DNA of 6,775 nucleotides from assembly GCA_002433485.1 (NCBI GenBank), contig DJIF01000139.1:1-6775 (forward strand). Reading direction: 5' to 3'. The position numbers and the translations under genes were made by a program. Below are positions 4,794-6,775 of this stretch, one piece after another. The number at the start of each line of letters is the position of its first letter. The first letter of the stretch is position 1. The notes under the pieces were generated by a model. That model was not told the DNA's origin, did not search any database, and saw only the letters and a list, made by a program, of their open reading frames with translations. The stretch comes from Deltaproteobacteria bacterium UBA6601. GTDB lineage: Bacteria > Myxococcota_A > UBA796 > UBA9615.

Positions 4794-6775
4794 ATGATGG
4801 CTGGACACTCAGGTCTGTGCAGCAGATTCGTTTCTCCTGGGTGGTGTGCTCTTGGGCCTGCCGTTTTCTGTCTGGCTCTGGTCCTTGGCGGCTGCAAGGC
4901 CGAGACCTTTGAAGCGGATGACCCAGGTGAGTGCTCAGATGCCGCCGACAACGATCTGGATGGGCTTTTCGATTGTGACGATCCGGATTGTTATGCCTCG
5001 CCAGCCTGTCACGCGCAGGGATATCGGAGCGAGGCAAATCTCTTTGATGAACTGCTCTCGGGTGCCGACCAGCTCGACGCGGTTTGTAGCCAGATGGCGA
5101 AGAATAACACCGTTAGTGTCGTGCGCGATGTGTTCTGCACCACTCCAGCGCCGCGGATTGGCGGAACGCTAGAGCTGCTTGAAGCACTTGGTCTTGCGTT
5201 CGATGGGCCCGGCGGTCGGTATGCGCAGATGGCCTTCAATTCAGGTAATCCGGGCTGGAGTCTGGTGGGTCACTCGGCCTCTTTGAGTAGACGCATTACC
5301 AGCCCGGTGAACCCTCGCGCCATCATTCATACGGTGGCAGAGACACACCTCGAGCCTACTCCAGGCTTTGTTACGGTCGCCTTTGTGCGTGGCGAGGGCT
5401 TTGCCGAGATCATCACTCACAACCCCGACAATGATGAACTGGACTTCTTTCTGCTGAAGTATGACTTCCGCTGCGCGGCTGAGCCGGAGCGCTTCTGGGA
5501 CTCCCACGAGCAGGTTTACTTCTGGCGCCAGGAGTGTAGTGACGAGGAGCGCTTCTCCGAGCAGGTGGAGTCTGGCTGGACCGGCTACAGCTTGTATCAC
5601 CACACCGATCTTGAGAATACGGTCCTCGACTGCCTTGTCTGCCATCAGCACGGACTGCGCAGTAGCTCTACAGCTCGACCATCGTTGCTCATGTTCGAGT
5701 TGAACAGCATGTGGATTCACTGGTTTTACGACAACCAGTACTTCAACAACTGGGTCGAGAATCCCACCAGCATGGGGCCCTTCCACGTTGCACTTCAGCA
5801 GTACGTGACAGCTCACGCCACCGAAGCGGAGCCCCTGGGCGGGACCTACGCGGGTATTCCTGATGGTGCAGTTTATGGTTCCCGGCCCAAGTCTCTGGAG
5901 GATTTCATCGAAGGAAACGGCTTTGGTAATGGCTTTGACAACAATGTCTATGAAGCCGATGCCAATGAGAGTGGTCTGCTTGAGGACCATCGAGCGCGGG
6001 GCATGTTTCACGCGCACAGTTGGGAGGAACTTTATGCGCTCAATCTGCACGGTTTAATGATTGCCCCGCCGGGTAAGGGTGAGATTCCTTTTGACTGGAA
6101 CAAGCTGACGTTCCTCCTAGAGCAATACAACGCATATCGGCGGGGAGTATCAACGGAATTTCCCGATGTCAGCGACATCTTTGAAGAAGCCAGTCTCGCC
6201 GCGGTGGGGTTGGCTCCCCATCCCGGTCTAAGCGCACCGGAGATGCTCGTTCAGTCCTGTGCGCAGTGTCATCATGACGCACTGAACCCCACCGTTTCTC
6301 GAGCTCGATTTAAGATCGGGCCCTCGGCGGTTGGCCAGTTGGAGAGTCGTGAAGGGGACTATGTGGGGGCTCTGGAACTGGCCGAGCTGCAGACCTTGCG
6401 CAATCGCATTAACCTCCCGGAAGATCACTTGCAGGTGATGCCTCCGTTTCGGATTCGCAGTCTAAATGCTGACCAGCGGGAGTTGGTGACGACTTGGATA
6501 GATGGGGTCATCGATGGGCTGAAGCTAGAGGATGACCAGACCCCCCCCACGCCTCTCGCGGCGCGCTTCGATGTCGTTCCGGGGCAGGTCAGTCTTGAGC
6601 CGAGCAGCGGCAGCCTTCAGGGGCAGGTGTGGCACAACCCTGCTCCTCACATTCGACCTGCGCTGGTTGCGATGCGAGCGGTGCCCGGTAGTGATGAGAG
6701 CGGCTACGTGGAGTACTACTTTGAGGAAACCTCAAACAATCCAGGTGGTGACAGCAGTGGCTGGCAAATCAGTCC
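4794..6775 (+). CDS. Dihaem c-type lipoprotein with Cys/Asp module and C-terminal Fn3-like domain, 3' end outside window
   Basis: The frame is open from tandem ATGs at 4794/4797 to the right edge: 660 residues visible, no stop. Residues are numbered from 4794. The signal peptide has a long N-region and the lipobox LGGC, with Cys34 lipidated. A 27-residue Cys/Asp module follows (46-72; Cys 47, 61, 66, 72), spaced exactly as in the hydrolase lipoprotein. Residues 73-279 are not recognised. There are two haem c motifs: CLVCH (280-284) and CAQCH (489-493). The second is followed by a SRARF stretch and MPP (Met549), a plausible distal haem ligand, as in monohaem cytochrome c domains. The segment after the first, with LLMFELNSMWIHWFYDN, is Trp-rich. 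From about 620 to the edge an Fn3-like beta domain begins (YVEYYFEE...SSGWQ). It is presumably exported by Sec, lipidated, and given haem in the periplasm; electron transfer or redox catalysis at the membrane or cell surface is inferred. No partner reductase is visible. Confidence 0.85.
   Translation, partial: MMAGHSGLCSRFVSPGWCALGPAVFCLALVLGGCKAETFEADDPGECSDAADNDLDGLFDCDDPDCYASPACHAQGYRSEANLFDELLSGADQLDAVCSQMAKNNTVSVVRDVFCTTPAPRIGGTLELLEALGLAFDGPGGRYAQMAFNSGNPGWSLVGHSASLSRRITSPVNPRAIIHTVAETHLEPTPGFVTVAFVRGEGFAEIITHNPDNDELDFFLLKYDFRCAAEPERFWDSHEQVYFWRQECSDEERFSEQVESGWTGYSLYHHTDLENTVLDCLVCHQHGLRSSSTARPSLLMFELNSMWIHWFYDNQYFNNWVENPTSMGPFHVALQQYVTAHATEAEPLGGTYAGIPDGAVYGSRPKSLEDFIEGNGFGNGFDNNVYEADANESGLLEDHRARGMFHAHSWEELYALNLHGLMIAPPGKGEIPFDWNKLTFLLEQYNAYRRGVSTEFPDVSDIFEEASLAAVGLAPHPGLSAPEMLVQSCAQCHHDALNPTVSRARFKIGPSAVGQLESREGDYVGALELAELQTLRNRINLPEDHLQVMPPFRIRSLNADQRELVTTWIDGVIDGLKLEDDQTPPTPLAARFDVVPGQVSLEPSSGSLQGQVWHNPAPHIRPALVAMRAVPGSDESGYVEYYFEETSNNPGGDSSGWQIS

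Noticed and set aside
4671..4808. 46-residue N-terminal extension of the SDR from GTG 4808
   Set aside because: It would overlap the start of the divergent lipoprotein gene, and the residues are unlike the start of an SDR, which normally begins just before the first strand.
4846..5172. Plus-strand frame of 108 codons inside the dihaem lipoprotein gene
   Set aside because: It is out of frame with the lipoprotein, whose Cys/Asp module and lipobox are clear; it has no features of its own.
5241..6050. Long minus-strand open frame (269 codons) opposite the dihaem lipoprotein
   Set aside because: The plus-strand frame is open over the full length and has a signal peptide and haem motifs; the antisense product shows no family features.

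Overview
This 6,775-base window reads as chromosomal sequence from a GC-rich, Gram-negative, predatory- or marine-type deltaproteobacterium, most plausibly an uncultured member of Myxococcota or a close relative. The basis is two lipoprotein signal peptides, Asp-rich linkers of the form GDDDDSA/GDDDDAT, Cys/Asp modules of the type seen in myxobacterial surface proteins, and the strong coding bias. The taxonomy is an inference from protein style, not from a marker gene. I see no tRNA, rRNA, CRISPR array, insertion sequence, phage gene or plasmid function.

Layout. The first 759 bases are the 3' part of a secreted protein: Asp-rich linker, calcium-binding-type Asp loops, then a LamG/concanavalin-like jellyroll domain. 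A gap of about 93 bases leads to a lipoprotein (853-2094) with a Cys/Asp module, a three-copy Asp-rich tandem repeat and an alpha/beta-hydrolase domain. After a 66-base gap with a hairpin comes a cytoplasmic family 2 glycosyltransferase with a C-terminal TPR region (2161-3549). After 81 bases with competing stem-loops comes a small FmdB-type zinc-ribbon protein (3631-3876). These four genes share the plus strand. A short-chain dehydrogenase/reductase follows on the minus strand (3918-4670), convergent with the fmdB-like gene. From about 4794 a long plus-strand gene runs off the right edge: a lipoprotein with the same Cys/Asp module as the hydrolase, two CxxCH haem c-binding motifs, and the start of what looks like an Fn3-like domain.

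How the parts fit. Three of the six genes encode envelope or exported proteins built in the same style: a short anchor or stalk rich in Asp and Cys, then a working domain (sugar- or glycan-binding jellyroll, esterase-like hydrolase, dihaem cytochrome). The other three are cytoplasmic. I do not see an operon with one clear pathway, and I found no convincing evidence for a new defence, mobile or biosynthetic system. The points most worth a second look are the shared Cys/Asp module, the odd dihaem lipoprotein, a hydrolase with no catalytic His in the usual place, and an FmdB protein that lacks one of its four zinc-ligand Cys residues.
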